NCBI RefSeq assembly: GCF_023910635.1
Contig: NZ_JAAVVZ010000009.1
Span: 1-64,000 of the forward strand
Reading direction: 5' to 3'
Origin: Sphingorhabdus sp.
GTDB taxonomy: Bacteria; Pseudomonadota; Alphaproteobacteria; Sphingomonadales; Sphingomonadaceae
DNA length: 64,000 bases
This document shows, piece by piece, positions 37,109 through 44,932 of this stretch (positions are counted from its first letter, which is position 1; every line of letters starts with the position of its first letter). A model generated the notes under the pieces. It did not search any database and was not told where the DNA came from. It worked only from the letters and a program-made list of their open reading frames with translations. The translations under genes and the position numbers were made by a program.

Positions 37109-37815
37109 GTCATGTCGCCCGGCCGACGGCGATTCGGGTTGGGACGGCTGTCGGCAAGCTGCCCGTCGGCGAAGCGCAGCACGTGGTCAGCCATTTCGGC
37201 GATCACCGCATTGTGCGTTATCAGCAATGTTGTTGTCCCCAGCTCGCGGTTGACCTGATCAAGCGCCTCGAGCACGCGAACCCCGGTTTGGCTGTCGAGC
37301 GCGCCAGTGGGCTCGTCGCATAACAGCACCTTGGGCCGTTTGGCGACGGCGCGGGCAATGGCAACACGCTGCTGCTCGCCGCCCGATAGCTGGGTCGGGA
37401 AATGGTCGATCCGGTTTTCTAGGCCGACCAGCGCAAGAGCGTCGGTCGGGTCCATCGGTTCGTCGGCAATTTCGGTGATGAGCGCAACATTCTCGCGCGC
37501 GGTTAGCGAAGCGACGAGATTGTAGAATTGGAAGACAAAGCCAATATGGTGGCGGCGATATTCCGTTAGGCCATGGTCGTTGAGGCCGGTCAGCTCGACA
37601 TCTTCGAAATGTACATGGCCGCTTGTCGCCTGATCCAACCCGCCAACGATGTTGAGAAAGGTTGATTTTCCTGACCCGCTTGGGCCGAGCAGCACGACCA
37701 TTGCCGATTGTGGCACGTCGAGATTGACTCCGCGCAGCGCCTGAACTGCGGTGTCGCCTTCGCCATAAGTCTTGGTCAGGCCCTCAATCCGATACAGCGG
37801 CGGGGCAGAAGCCAT
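37102..37815 (-). CDS. ABC exporter ATP-binding protein (MacB/LolD type)
   Basis: A 237-residue ATPase. Walker [10 protein letters not shown] is at about 44-52, with the Q-loop in [13 protein letters not shown], signature [14 protein letters not shown], Walker [13 protein letters not shown] and H-loop LITHNA. It is first in the operon with the FtsX permease and HlyD adaptor, forming a tripartite exporter that lacks only the outer-membrane factor in this window. A motif at 37881-37900 lies about 66 bp upstream. Confidence 0.92.
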   Translation of the reverse strand: MASAPPLYRIEGLTKTYGEGDTAVQALRGVNLDVPQSAMVVLLGPSGSGKSTFLNIVGGLDQATSGHVHFEDVELTGLNDHGLTEYRRHHIGFVFQFYNLVASLTARENVALITEIADEPMDPTDALALVGLENRIDHFPTQLSGGEQQRVAIARAVAKRPKVLLCDEPTGALDSQTGVRVLEALDQVNRELGTTTLLITHNAVIAEMADHVLRFADGQLADSRPNPNRRRPGDMTW

Positions 37816-38152
37816 ATGGTGGTCCTTCTTGTTGCAGCCTCGGAAAAGCCGGTCAAGCTAAGCCGAGCGAGGCTGGTCGCGCGATAGGTATTATTACGGA
37901 CCAGAGGTTTCTTCGGAGAACATTGTTCCGGAAAAAGCAGTCAATCCGTGACTATACGGAACGCATTGGCCTGCCGATTCAACTATGACGGCCCTTTGAA
38001 TAGGAGGTTATCCTGCAAACCCGAACTAGGTTGGCTTCACCTGGTGTGTCGAACATCACAGTTGCCCATCAAGCACGTCCGCTGAGTTGCGGAGCGAAGC
38101 ATTAACAAAGGCGCGCAGATTGATGGGTAACATTGATAATGGAGGAAATGTC
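37816..38152. other. Intergenic region between the exporter operon and the lipoprotein gene
   Basis: A 337-bp divergent promoter region. It holds the shared motif at 37881-37900, a GGAGGAA ribosome-binding site for the lipoprotein at 38141-38147 and no other gene. Short in-frame extensions of the lipoprotein ORF into it lack ribosome-binding sites. Confidence 0.55.
37881..37900 (-). promoter_or_regulatory. Promoter motif shared with 52217-52236
   Basis: GCGATAGGTATTATTACGGA differs at only two positions from the motif at 52217. In both cases it lies about 60-80 bp upstream of a leftward gene. A GTA-N4-TAC dyad is visible in it. Possible LuxR/FixJ-type binding site. Confidence 0.5.
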
Positions 38153-38743
38153 ATGAACGTCCATCTGTCTCGCAGACGCGCACTCTCGATTGCGGCCTCG
38201 CTATCTGCAGCCATGCTTCTTACGTCCTGCATGACGCCGACGCCTTATCAGCCCGAAATCAGGGGCAAACGTATTCACGGTGGTTATTCGGAAGAACATC
38301 TGGGCGATAACCGCTACCGCGTCACCTTTGACGGCAATATGTTGACATCGCGCGAACGGGTCGAGGGGTATCTGTTATACCGTGCCGCCGAGCTGACCGT
38401 TGAAAAGGGTTTTGACTGGTTCCGCATTGTCGATCGCGAAACCGAACGTGATCGGCGCACTTATGTTGAGCCTTCACCCTTCTACCGGCCTTGGTATGGT
38501 TATGATTATTGGCGCCCCTCTTGGCGTTATTACCGGCCGCGGTATGGCTGGAACAATTGGTATCCCTATGGCCGTGATCCCTTTTGGGCAGACGAGATGG
38601 ATGTTCGGACCGTCGAGGAATATGAAGCGCATGCCGAAATCATCATGGGCCGAGGTGCGGTGCTACATGACAAGACCGTGTTCGACGCGCGCAAAGTGCT
38701 GGAAAATCTGGGGCCGTCGATTGAGTGGCCGAAGGACCGATAA
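38153..38743 (+). CDS. CC0125/CC1285-family lipoprotein
   Basis: A 196-residue predicted lipoprotein. Start 38153 (MNVHLSRRRAL) has GGAGGAA 5 nt upstream. The signal peptide ends in lipobox LLTSC at about residues 23-27. The mature part begins MTPTPYQPE and carries GGYSEEHLGDNRYRVTFDGN and RAAELTVEKGFDWFRIVDRE, the conserved core of this alphaproteobacterial family. A Tyr/Trp-rich stretch (about 110-150) follows. Function unknown. Its stop directly abuts that of the converging phosphoribosyltransferase gene. Confidence 0.82.
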   Translation: MNVHLSRRRALSIAASLSAAMLLTSCMTPTPYQPEIRGKRIHGGYSEEHLGDNRYRVTFDGNMLTSRERVEGYLLYRAAELTVEKGFDWFRIVDRETERDRRTYVEPSPFYRPWYGYDYWRPSWRYYRPRYGWNNWYPYGRDPFWADEMDVRTVEEYEAHAEIIMGRGAVLHDKTVFDARKVLENLGPSIEWPKDR

Positions 38744-39439
38744 TCAAATTGAAGATATGCGGGCAGATCGCAGCCCGAAAGCATAAGCCTCGTTAAGCAG
38801 CGATATCACTTCTGCGTCGCTGGTCTGGGTGAAATCGCGGTAGAATGCGCCGACGGCGCCAAAGGGTTCGTAGGTCTCAAGGCAAATCACCTCATCACAC
38901 TCCGACCCGAGATCAGCCACCACCGAAGGTGGCGCGACGGGAACTGCCAGTACCAGCCATGCCGGATCATTCTTGTTCGCTCCACGCAGCGCGGCCTTCA
39001 TCGTCCCGCCGGTTGCGATGCCGTCATCGACAACAATCACCGTTCGCCCCGTGATCGCAATCGGCTGATGGTCGCCGCAATAGACTATTCGTCTTCGGTC
39101 AATTTCGGCGAGCTGACGACGCATTTCCTCGCGAATGTAATTGGGGCTGGGTGCAAGGTTTCGGATGATTGTCTCATTGAGCACCAGTTGTGGACTCGCT
39201 CCATCAACCACGGCGCCTATTCCGAGTTCTTCATATCCGGGGGCACCAATTTTGCGCACGAAAAGCAGGTCGAGTGCTGCGTCGAGAGCCTTTGCCACCT
39301 CGAACGCCACCGGAACCCCGCCGCGTGGCAAAGCCAGGATGACTGGATGATTGGTCGCAAAGCGCGTGAGGCGTCTGGCGAGTTTCAGGCCAGCGTCGTG
39401 CCGGTCTACAAATGGGTAATCTCGGTCGAACACTGTCAT
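38744..39439 (-). CDS. Phosphoribosyltransferase-family protein
   Basis: A 231-residue type I PRTase. Start 39439 (MTVFDRDYPFVDRHDAG) has GGGGGAG upstream and overlaps the previous gene by 4 bp; the open frame beyond it is spurious. The PRPP loop VIVVDDGIATGGTMKAAL and the ILALPRGGVPVAFEVAKAL segment are clear. Family members of this type occur in stress islands next to dienelactone-hydrolase and erythromycin-esterase genes, as here. The nucleobase or other acceptor is unknown. Confidence 0.85.
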   Translation of the reverse strand: MTVFDRDYPFVDRHDAGLKLARRLTRFATNHPVILALPRGGVPVAFEVAKALDAALDLLFVRKIGAPGYEELGIGAVVDGASPQLVLNETIIRNLAPSPNYIREEMRRQLAEIDRRRIVYCGDHQPIAITGRTVIVVDDGIATGGTMKAALRGANKNDPAWLVLAVPVAPPSVVADLGSECDEVICLETYEPFGAVGAFYRDFTQTSDAEVISLLNEAYAFGLRSARISSI

Positions 39440-40098
39440 TGCTCCCCCTCTTTGTAATGCGCGAAGTGGATGGCGAACCACTTTCGGGCGTGGGCAATAA
39501 CCTGATCGAGTGTTCCGGGTTCTTCGAACAAATGGCCTGCGCCCGGCACGATCAGGATTTTCTTTGGGCAGGTTAACGCCATGAACGCCTGCTGGTTGAG
39601 CGTGATAACCGGCCCGTCGAGACTGCCGACCAGAAGCAACGTCGGAGCCCGTACCGAAGGCAGCGCTGCGCATGCCATGTCGGGTCGACCACCGCGCGAA
39701 ACAAGCGCGGCGATTGCCGCATCATCCGCTGCTGCAATAAGTGCTGCCGCTGCACCAGTGCTGGCGCCGAAATAGCCGATGGGGAGGTGACGCAGTTCGC
39801 TATTGTTCCGCACCCATTTTGTGGCTGACCTTAGCCTGTCTGCAAGCAACTCAACATCGAACACATTTCGCCGATGCAATTCTTCTTCATGTGTCAGAAG
39901 ATCGAGCAATAATGTTGCCTGCCCATGCATGCGAAGCGCAGCCGCAACATGATTATTGCGGGGGCTGAGCCGCCCGCTGCCGCTACCATGGGCGAAGATG
40001 ACAATTCCTGTCGAAACGGGCGGTACGCCTAACAGCGCACGCAGACGATGCGGTCCAACTAAGATCTCTTCAGACGTAATATCGATCCGCGCCACCAT
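39436..40098 (-). CDS. Dienelactone-hydrolase-like alpha/beta hydrolase
   Basis: About 220 residues from MVARIDITSEE (start 40098, 4 bp after the esterase stop). The oxyanion segment IVIFAHGSGSGRLSPRNN, nucleophile elbow GYFGASTGAAAA (Ser), Asp in VGSLDGPV and His in PGAGHLFEEPG form the triad. It is middle gene of a three-gene operon: erythromycin-esterase-like, this protein, phosphoribosyltransferase. Substrate unknown. Confidence 0.82.
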   Translation of the reverse strand: MVARIDITSEEILVGPHRLRALLGVPPVSTGIVIFAHGSGSGRLSPRNNHVAAALRMHGQATLLLDLLTHEEELHRRNVFDVELLADRLRSATKWVRNNSELRHLPIGYFGASTGAAAALIAAADDAAIAALVSRGGRPDMACAALPSVRAPTLLLVGSLDGPVITLNQQAFMALTCPKKILIVPGAGHLFEEPGTLDQVIAHARKWFAIHFAHYKEGEQ

Positions 40099-40102
40099 AA
40101 CG

Positions 40103-41446
40103 CTACAACCCGAAAGGATAGGTTTCGGGCGCACCAAGCGGCCTTTCATGACCGAGCGGCGTTACCGCCTTGGTTCGTTCAAACCAAACATATGCATCGA
40201 ACTGGTCCGCTAATACGGCCTCAAAATAATGGCTGAGCAGCTCGGTTTCGGGGCGATAGACAACGCCTATTGCTCTCTCGAGCAGGGGCTCGCGCAGTAT
40301 ATGTGCCAGAGATTGCCGTGTCCGCCCCCGCCAGTCGGTCAGCGTCCGCGCAAGGCCCGTCAGGCGAAAGGCATGCTCGTAGCTGTCGGGGCGGGCAGGG
40401 CGGATCGTCTTCACCTGCATGTCTGCGCCCCAGTCACTCGCTGCCGCTACTGTGCCGGTGTCGGTGCCAAAGCCGATCAGTACTGCGTCGTCACCATAAG
40501 CCACGCGGCATAACTGGCCGATGTTAAATTCTCCGTTCCAGCCCATCGCGGTCGCCGATGCATCGCCAATATGGGAGTTATGGGCCCAGACAACAGCCTT
40601 TGTACCAACACCACGGTGTGCGATTACCGCTTGCAGCGTGCTGAACATATGTCGGTCGCGCAGGTTCCACGAACTAGCTCCGCCCTGATAAATGGCGCGG
40701 TAATATCGCTCTGCCTCGCGCACAATTCGCGCGTTTTGTGCCGCATCGAACCAAGCTTCGCCATCGTTGGCCAGATAGCCCAGCCTTTTGTCGAGTAAGG
40801 TGTGCAGTTGTTCAATTGCTTTCTGCTCACAACCCTGTCGTTCGCCGCGGACCACTGCGCGGCCATATTTTGCCGGTTCATACTGCCACGGGGTCAGGCA
40901 ACCATAGCGCCGACGGGCCAGCACTGCCTCTTTTGGGTCAACCTTATCGAGATAGGTCAGAACAGAATGGATGGATTCGCTGAGGCTGTAAACATCAAGC
41001 CCATGGAAAGACACTTTGGTTCGATCGGGCCTGGCTTCATTATGACCACGCATCCAGTCGGCAAAGGCAAGCAGCTCGGCATTGCGCCACATCCAGGTGG
41101 GGAAACGCACAAAGCCTTCGCCGCGGCGCGGACGTTTTTCATGATGACGAACATAGCCGTCAATCCGGGCGGCATCGGGCCAATCGGCCTCAACCGCAGC
41201 CACAGTGAAGCCGTGGTGTTCAATCAATTGTCGAGTGATCGCCGCGCGCGCATTGTAAAATTCTGACGTGCCATGCGTCGCTTCGCCGAGCAAAACCACC
41301 TGCGCGTCGCCAAAGCGGCTGAAAAATTGGCCGAACGCTTGCTGCTGCTCTGGCGGAGGCAACGGCTCTGCATATTGGCGCAAGGCAGTAACCAGACGCT
41401 CCGAGACAGTCCGTTTTGGTTTTTCTTGCGCTAAAATATTGCCCAT
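40103..41446 (-). CDS. Erythromycin-esterase-family protein
   Basis: A 447-residue member of the EreA/EreB-like superfamily. Metal/catalytic motifs LLGEATHGTSEFY (near residue 55), VAAVEADWPDAARIDGYVR and VVWAHNSHIGD are present, and AGGAG lies 7 nt upstream of the ATG. Most chromosomal members like this have unknown substrates and sit with phosphoribosyltransferase genes, so macrolide resistance should not be assumed. It is first gene of the leftward operon. Confidence 0.87.
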   Translation of the reverse strand: MGNILAQEKPKRTVSERLVTALRQYAEPLPPPEQQQAFGQFFSRFGDAQVVLLGEATHGTSEFYNARAAITRQLIEHHGFTVAAVEADWPDAARIDGYVRHHEKRPRRGEGFVRFPTWMWRNAELLAFADWMRGHNEARPDRTKVSFHGLDVYSLSESIHSVLTYLDKVDPKEAVLARRRYGCLTPWQYEPAKYGRAVVRGERQGCEQKAIEQLHTLLDKRLGYLANDGEAWFDAAQNARIVREAERYYRAIYQGGASSWNLRDRHMFSTLQAVIAHRGVGTKAVVWAHNSHIGDASATAMGWNGEFNIGQLCRVAYGDDAVLIGFGTDTGTVAAASDWGADMQVKTIRPARPDSYEHAFRLTGLARTLTDWRGRTRQSLAHILREPLLERAIGVVYRPETELLSHYFEAVLADQFDAYVWFERTKAVTPLGHERPLGAPETYPFGL

Positions 41447-41588
41447 GGCTGACTCCTGGGAACATCAGTGACTCGTATTCTTACTGTGTTCGATATGGCG
41501 GCGACATCCGGTTGATTGCGTATCTGGCGGTTGAGTCAGGGCATTGGCCGAGGCCTAAAATACAAGCTGCGCTGAACGAATAGCTTCC

Positions 41589-41604
41589 TACGCAACATTG
41601 CGTA
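41589..41604. promoter_or_regulatory. Perfect 16-bp dyad upstream of the 41640 gene
   Basis: TACGCAACATTGCGTA has 7-bp arms around CA. Its core CGCAACATTGCG is the exact reverse complement of the dyad core at 44082-44093 before the UspA gene. It lies between divergent genes (esterase leftward, 41640 gene rightward). Confidence 0.6.
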
Positions 41605-41639
41605 TCCCATCTGCAAGGCATGCCGTGCAAGATGTCGGA

Positions 41640-41999
41640 ATGACTTGGAAAACCATACGACTCGAACTCGCCCGCACCCGAGAGTTCCCGGAAGGATCTA
41701 CCGCGCATGCATATGTCTTGCGGCTACCGATTGACGATAACGGTTTCATTGAACGGTCGGCGATGAAACATCCGGCCGAAAGCCCGATTGTCCATCGCAT
41801 GTGGCCTGGCGAGCACGACCGGAACGGGGTTGTTATCTCTAGGCGGACTGGATGGGCCTTCTCCTACGAAGTCGGCGACGCGGATGATGAGGGCATTTTC
41901 CATCTCGAACATCATCCAATCAAACCAGGCGAATATCTGACGATCACCGAGGCCGGCGGCGATCGACTGCCGTTCAAGGTGGTAAGCTGTAACAGCTAG
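41640..41999 (+). CDS. Conserved small protein of unknown function
   Basis: About 119 residues from MTWKTIRLELARTREFPEGS; an in-frame ATG at 41598 would include the dyad region. No TM or signal. The body has a beta-rich look (AYVLRLPIDDNGFIE, GWAFSYEVGDADDEGIFHLEHH). The family is not recognised. The TAG stop at 41997-41999 is the first triplet of the TAGGGTCAGG repeat, so the native C-terminus may have been altered. Confidence 0.7.
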   Translation: MTWKTIRLELARTREFPEGSTAHAYVLRLPIDDNGFIERSAMKHPAESPIVHRMWPGEHDRNGVVISRRTGWAFSYEVGDADDEGIFHLEHHPIKPGEYLTITEAGGDRLPFKVVSCNS

Positions 42000-42041
42000 G
42001 GTCAGGACCACTTAAATCCACCTTCGCGGCGTCAAAATGGC
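41997..42041 (+). repeat. TAGGGTCAGG element end, left member of an inverted pair
   Basis: The ~45 bp matches the left end of the MITE at 7046 through CGTCAAAATGGC, except ACCACTTAA for ACCTATTAA. The same sequence, inverted and with about 4 mismatches, ends at 48725. There is no internal MITE body here: coding sequence of the reductase begins 28 bp later. Confidence 0.8.
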
Positions 42042-42068
42042 CTCAAGAAGATCCCTTTCTCGCCCGCA

Positions 42069-42677
42069 ATGACAGGATATGATGCCATCCGAAATGCCGT
42101 CCGCAAAATCGCCATATTCGACGCCCATCCAGACCCCGAACCGGCCCGCTATGTCCATGCGCTTGCCGATTCCTATGGCGCGGGTGCACGTGGCGCTGGA
42201 CATGAGGTCCGGCAAATCATGCTCGGCGGTATCAATATTCCGATCCTGCACAGCCGCGAAGACTGGATGCAAAATGACGCGCCCGCGGAAGTAAAGTCGG
42301 GGCAGGACGCGATATTGTGGGCCGACCATATTGTCTTCGTCTACCCTCTCTGGCTGGGCGACATGCCCGCCTTGCTGAAGGCGTTTCTGGAACAGGTGCT
42401 CCGCCCCGGAACTGCACTGCAATATGGCGACAGCGCGGCACCGGAAAAGCTGATGAAAGGAAAATCAGCGCGTTTGGTGGTGACGATGGGGATGCCTGCC
42501 ATCTTCTATCGTGCCTATTACGGGGCGCGCAGTGTGCGCAGCTTCAAGCGCAACATATTGGAACTGGTCGGCATCGATCCTGTGGAAACATCGCTGATCG
42601 GCAATGTCGAAGGCAGCGCTAAACACCGCGAGCGATGGCTGGAGCGGATGACCGAATATGGTGCAGCGGGAAACTGA
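42069..42677 (+). CDS. Flavodoxin-fold NAD(P)H-quinone/dehydrogenase-like protein
   Basis: A 202-residue FMN/FAD reductase of the NQO1/KefF/MdaB fold, likely a two-electron quinone reductase in redox defence. Visible are KIAIFDAHPDPEPARYVHALAD (flavin phosphate loop), the WADHIVFVYPLWLGDMPALLKAFLEQVL core and GMPAIFYRAYYGARSVRSFKRNILE. No clear ribosome-binding site precedes the ATG at 42069, and the repeat end sits where its promoter should be, so the start and expression are uncertain. Confidence 0.82.
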   Translation: MTGYDAIRNAVRKIAIFDAHPDPEPARYVHALADSYGAGARGAGHEVRQIMLGGINIPILHSREDWMQNDAPAEVKSGQDAILWADHIVFVYPLWLGDMPALLKAFLEQVLRPGTALQYGDSAAPEKLMKGKSARLVVTMGMPAIFYRAYYGARSVRSFKRNILELVGIDPVETSLIGNVEGSAKHRERWLERMTEYGAAGN

Positions 42678-42680
42678 CCA

Positions 42681-43928
42681 TCAGATCAGGAAAAAGCCGA
42701 TAGCGACAACCCCCATCACCCCTGTCGCCAGCCAGCCACCAACGGCGAGCCTACCCGAAACCGCCAACTTGCCCATCACGTTGCGGTTGGTCGATATCAG
42801 CATCATCACCACCATTAACGGCGCTGCTAATATACCGTTGACGACCGCTGCCCAATAGAGCGCTTTGATTGGATCAATACCGATATAGTTGAGCGTCAAC
42901 CCTGCTATGGTGGCGACGGCGATAGTCGCATAAAAAGCCTTGGCCTCACGTGGCCTGCGGTCGAGGCCTTCAACCCAACCAAAACTTTCGCTGACCGCGT
43001 AAGCGGCCGATCCTGCGAGTATCGGCACTGCCAACATGCCGGTGCCGATAATGCCAATGGCGAACAACGCGAACGCGAAATCTCCGGCAATTGGCCGAAG
43101 TGCTTCGGCGGCTTGCGCGGACGATTCAACCTCCGTTATCCCATGCGCATTCAGCGTGGCCGCCGTTGCGATCACGATAAATAGTGCGGTCAGGTGGGAA
43201 AAACCCATCCCTACCATCGTGTCCAGCCTGATCCGTCGCAACTCGCTACCGGCTCGGCGTGGTGCCACGCACAGCGGCTTCACATGTCGGCGATGCTGCT
43301 CCTCCACTTCTTGCCCTGCCTGCCAGAAAAATAGATAGGGGCTGATCGTTGTACCTAAAATCGCAACTAGGGCCATCGCATGCGCGCTGTCGAATGTGAA
43401 ATTTGGTACGAACGTGCCGTAAGCCGCGCTGGTCCAATCAACCCCTGCGACAAAGACCACGGCGACGTAGGAAAACAGCGTCAGCGTACCCCATTTTAGG
43501 ATGCGAGCATAATGCGTATAGCTCACAAATATTTCTAGAAGCACGCAGATGATCGCGAACAGCCCGGCATAAACCATCACCGGGCCGTTGATCAGCAGGC
43601 CTAGCGCTGCCCCCATTGCGCCGAGGTCAGCGCCAAGATTGATGATGTTAGCAATGAGCAGCAGGTTGACCACCAATTGCAGCAACCAGCGGGGATAGTG
43701 GCGACGCAGATTTTGCGCGAGGCCTGCGCCGGTGACCGTGCCGATTTCCGCGCTGATCGCCTGGATCGAGGCGAGCAACGGATAACTGAACAGGATGGCC
43801 CAGCCCATATTGTAACCAAATTGCGCGCCTACCTGACTATAGGTCGCCACGCCGCTGGGGTCGTCATCGGCGGCGCCGGTGACAAGCCCTGGTCCTAATT
43901 TGCGCAGTGCGCTGCGGAGCTTGCCCAC
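42681..43928 (-). CDS. NRAMP-like divalent metal transporter
   Basis: About 415 residues and 11 TM helices. The GTG at 43928 is chosen because GGAGG lies 7 nt upstream and the family begins at KLRSALRKLGPGLVTGAADDDPSG. TM1 has DDDPSG where classical NRAMPs have DPGN, and TM6 has TTISPYLFFWQ without the usual metal-binding Met. It therefore belongs to an NRAMP-related clade and Mn2+/Fe2+ selectivity cannot be assumed. It is convergent with the reductase gene. Confidence 0.82.
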   Translation of the reverse strand: MGKLRSALRKLGPGLVTGAADDDPSGVATYSQVGAQFGYNMGWAILFSYPLLASIQAISAEIGTVTGAGLAQNLRRHYPRWLLQLVVNLLLIANIINLGADLGAMGAALGLLINGPVMVYAGLFAIICVLLEIFVSYTHYARILKWGTLTLFSYVAVVFVAGVDWTSAAYGTFVPNFTFDSAHAMALVAILGTTISPYLFFWQAGQEVEEQHRRHVKPLCVAPRRAGSELRRIRLDTMVGMGFSHLTALFIVIATAATLNAHGITEVESSAQAAEALRPIAGDFAFALFAIGIIGTGMLAVPILAGSAAYAVSESFGWVEGLDRRPREAKAFYATIAVATIAGLTLNYIGIDPIKALYWAAVVNGILAAPLMVVMMLISTNRNVMGKLAVSGRLAVGGWLATGVMGVVAIGFFLI

Positions 43929-44081
43929 ATTGAATCCTCCACGTTGCTCGCTGGTGTTTGGGCTTTCGTGTCTTGCTTTGCGCATAATACCGTTTGGCAT
44001 GACCGCGTCTGCCACCGCATCCGTATTTTCCCTGATATGGCACCTCGGTACCGAGCGGTAAGTTCTGTCCAATCATTTTAT

Positions 44082-44093
44082 CGCAATGTTGCG
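44082..44093 (+). promoter_or_regulatory. Dyad CGCAATGTTGCG upstream of the UspA gene
   Basis: Perfect 5-2-5 inverted repeat, 20 bp before the UspA ATG and between divergent genes. It has the same core as the dyad at 41589-41604. Confidence 0.55.
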
Positions 44094-44113
44094 CTATCAG
44101 CGGGAGAGCTATC

Positions 44114-44926
44114 ATGAAGACCCTTCTACTCCACGTCCAAGACGATCCAGGAATGGAAGCGCGCTTGCAAGCTGCGCTTTCCATCGCACGCGCGACATCC
44201 GGCCATGTTAGTTGCCTGCACATAACGCCGATCAGCCTCTATATCGCATCGGACGGCATCACCGGCGCATATATGATGCCCAATTTATCCAAAGTGCTGG
44301 ACGATATGGAAAAGAAAATGCGCGCCCGTATTGAGGGGCATCTCGAAAATGAAGATGTATCTTGGAGCTATGAGCATGTCGATGGCGACCCGGCGCAAGA
44401 AATTGTTAGCCGTTCTTCGCTCGCTGATTTGATCGTGCTGGGTCGCTATCATCATCGCGAAACGCGCCATACGCCGATCACGCTGATCGGTGACGTTCTG
44501 CAAAGCTGCAGGGCACCTATCTTGGTACAACCGCAGGAGTTGGATAGCTTTGATGTATTCGGGCCAGCCGTCGTTGGGTGGAACGGCAGCTTTGAAGCGG
44601 CCAACGCACTTAGGGCCGCGTTGCCGCTACTTAAAATGGCATCAATGGTTCACATCGTAACGGTTGAAGAACCGCAAGAGCATATGCTGCCGTCGCTTTC
44701 AGCATCCACCTACCTGTCACGACATGGTGTCACATCCGAACTGCACACCCGCCCAGTTTCTGACAAGCCAGTTGAAGACGCCATCAGGGAAACCGCAGCA
44801 GTGATGGGTGCGTCCTATATCGTGATGGGCGGCTATGGCCATAGTCGTGCCCGGGAATTCTTGTTTGGCGGCGTAACCCGAACGCTTCTAAAGGAGTGCC
44901 CAATTCCGCTAATCATGGGTCGTTGA
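44114..44926 (+). CDS. Universal stress protein, tandem Usp domains
   Basis: A 270-residue cytosolic stress protein. Domain 1 (about 1-140) lacks a clean nucleotide motif. Domain 2 ends with GGYGHSRAREFLFGGVTRTLL, which matches the ATP-binding G-2x-G-9x-G(S/T) pattern of UspA/UspFG types. GGGAGAG lies upstream. It leads a rightward run UspA, MgtC/DUF4010, MBL nuclease, BON protein. Confidence 0.9.
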   Translation: MKTLLLHVQDDPGMEARLQAALSIARATSGHVSCLHITPISLYIASDGITGAYMMPNLSKVLDDMEKKMRARIEGHLENEDVSWSYEHVDGDPAQEIVSRSSLADLIVLGRYHHRETRHTPITLIGDVLQSCRAPILVQPQELDSFDVFGPAVVGWNGSFEAANALRAALPLLKMASMVHIVTVEEPQEHMLPSLSASTYLSRHGVTSELHTRPVSDKPVEDAIRETAAVMGASYIVMGGYGHSRAREFLFGGVTRTLLKECPIPLIMGR

Positions 44927-44932
44927 GGCTGG

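Noticed and set aside
40103-41446. Macrolide resistance determinant.
   Set aside because: It belongs to the erythromycin-esterase superfamily only; chromosomal stress-island members are not shown to act on macrolides.
41470-41600. FNR/FixK box (TTGAT-N4-ATCAA) near TTGATTGCGTATC.
   Set aside because: The second half-site is wrong in spacing and sequence; the 41589 dyad is the stronger signal.
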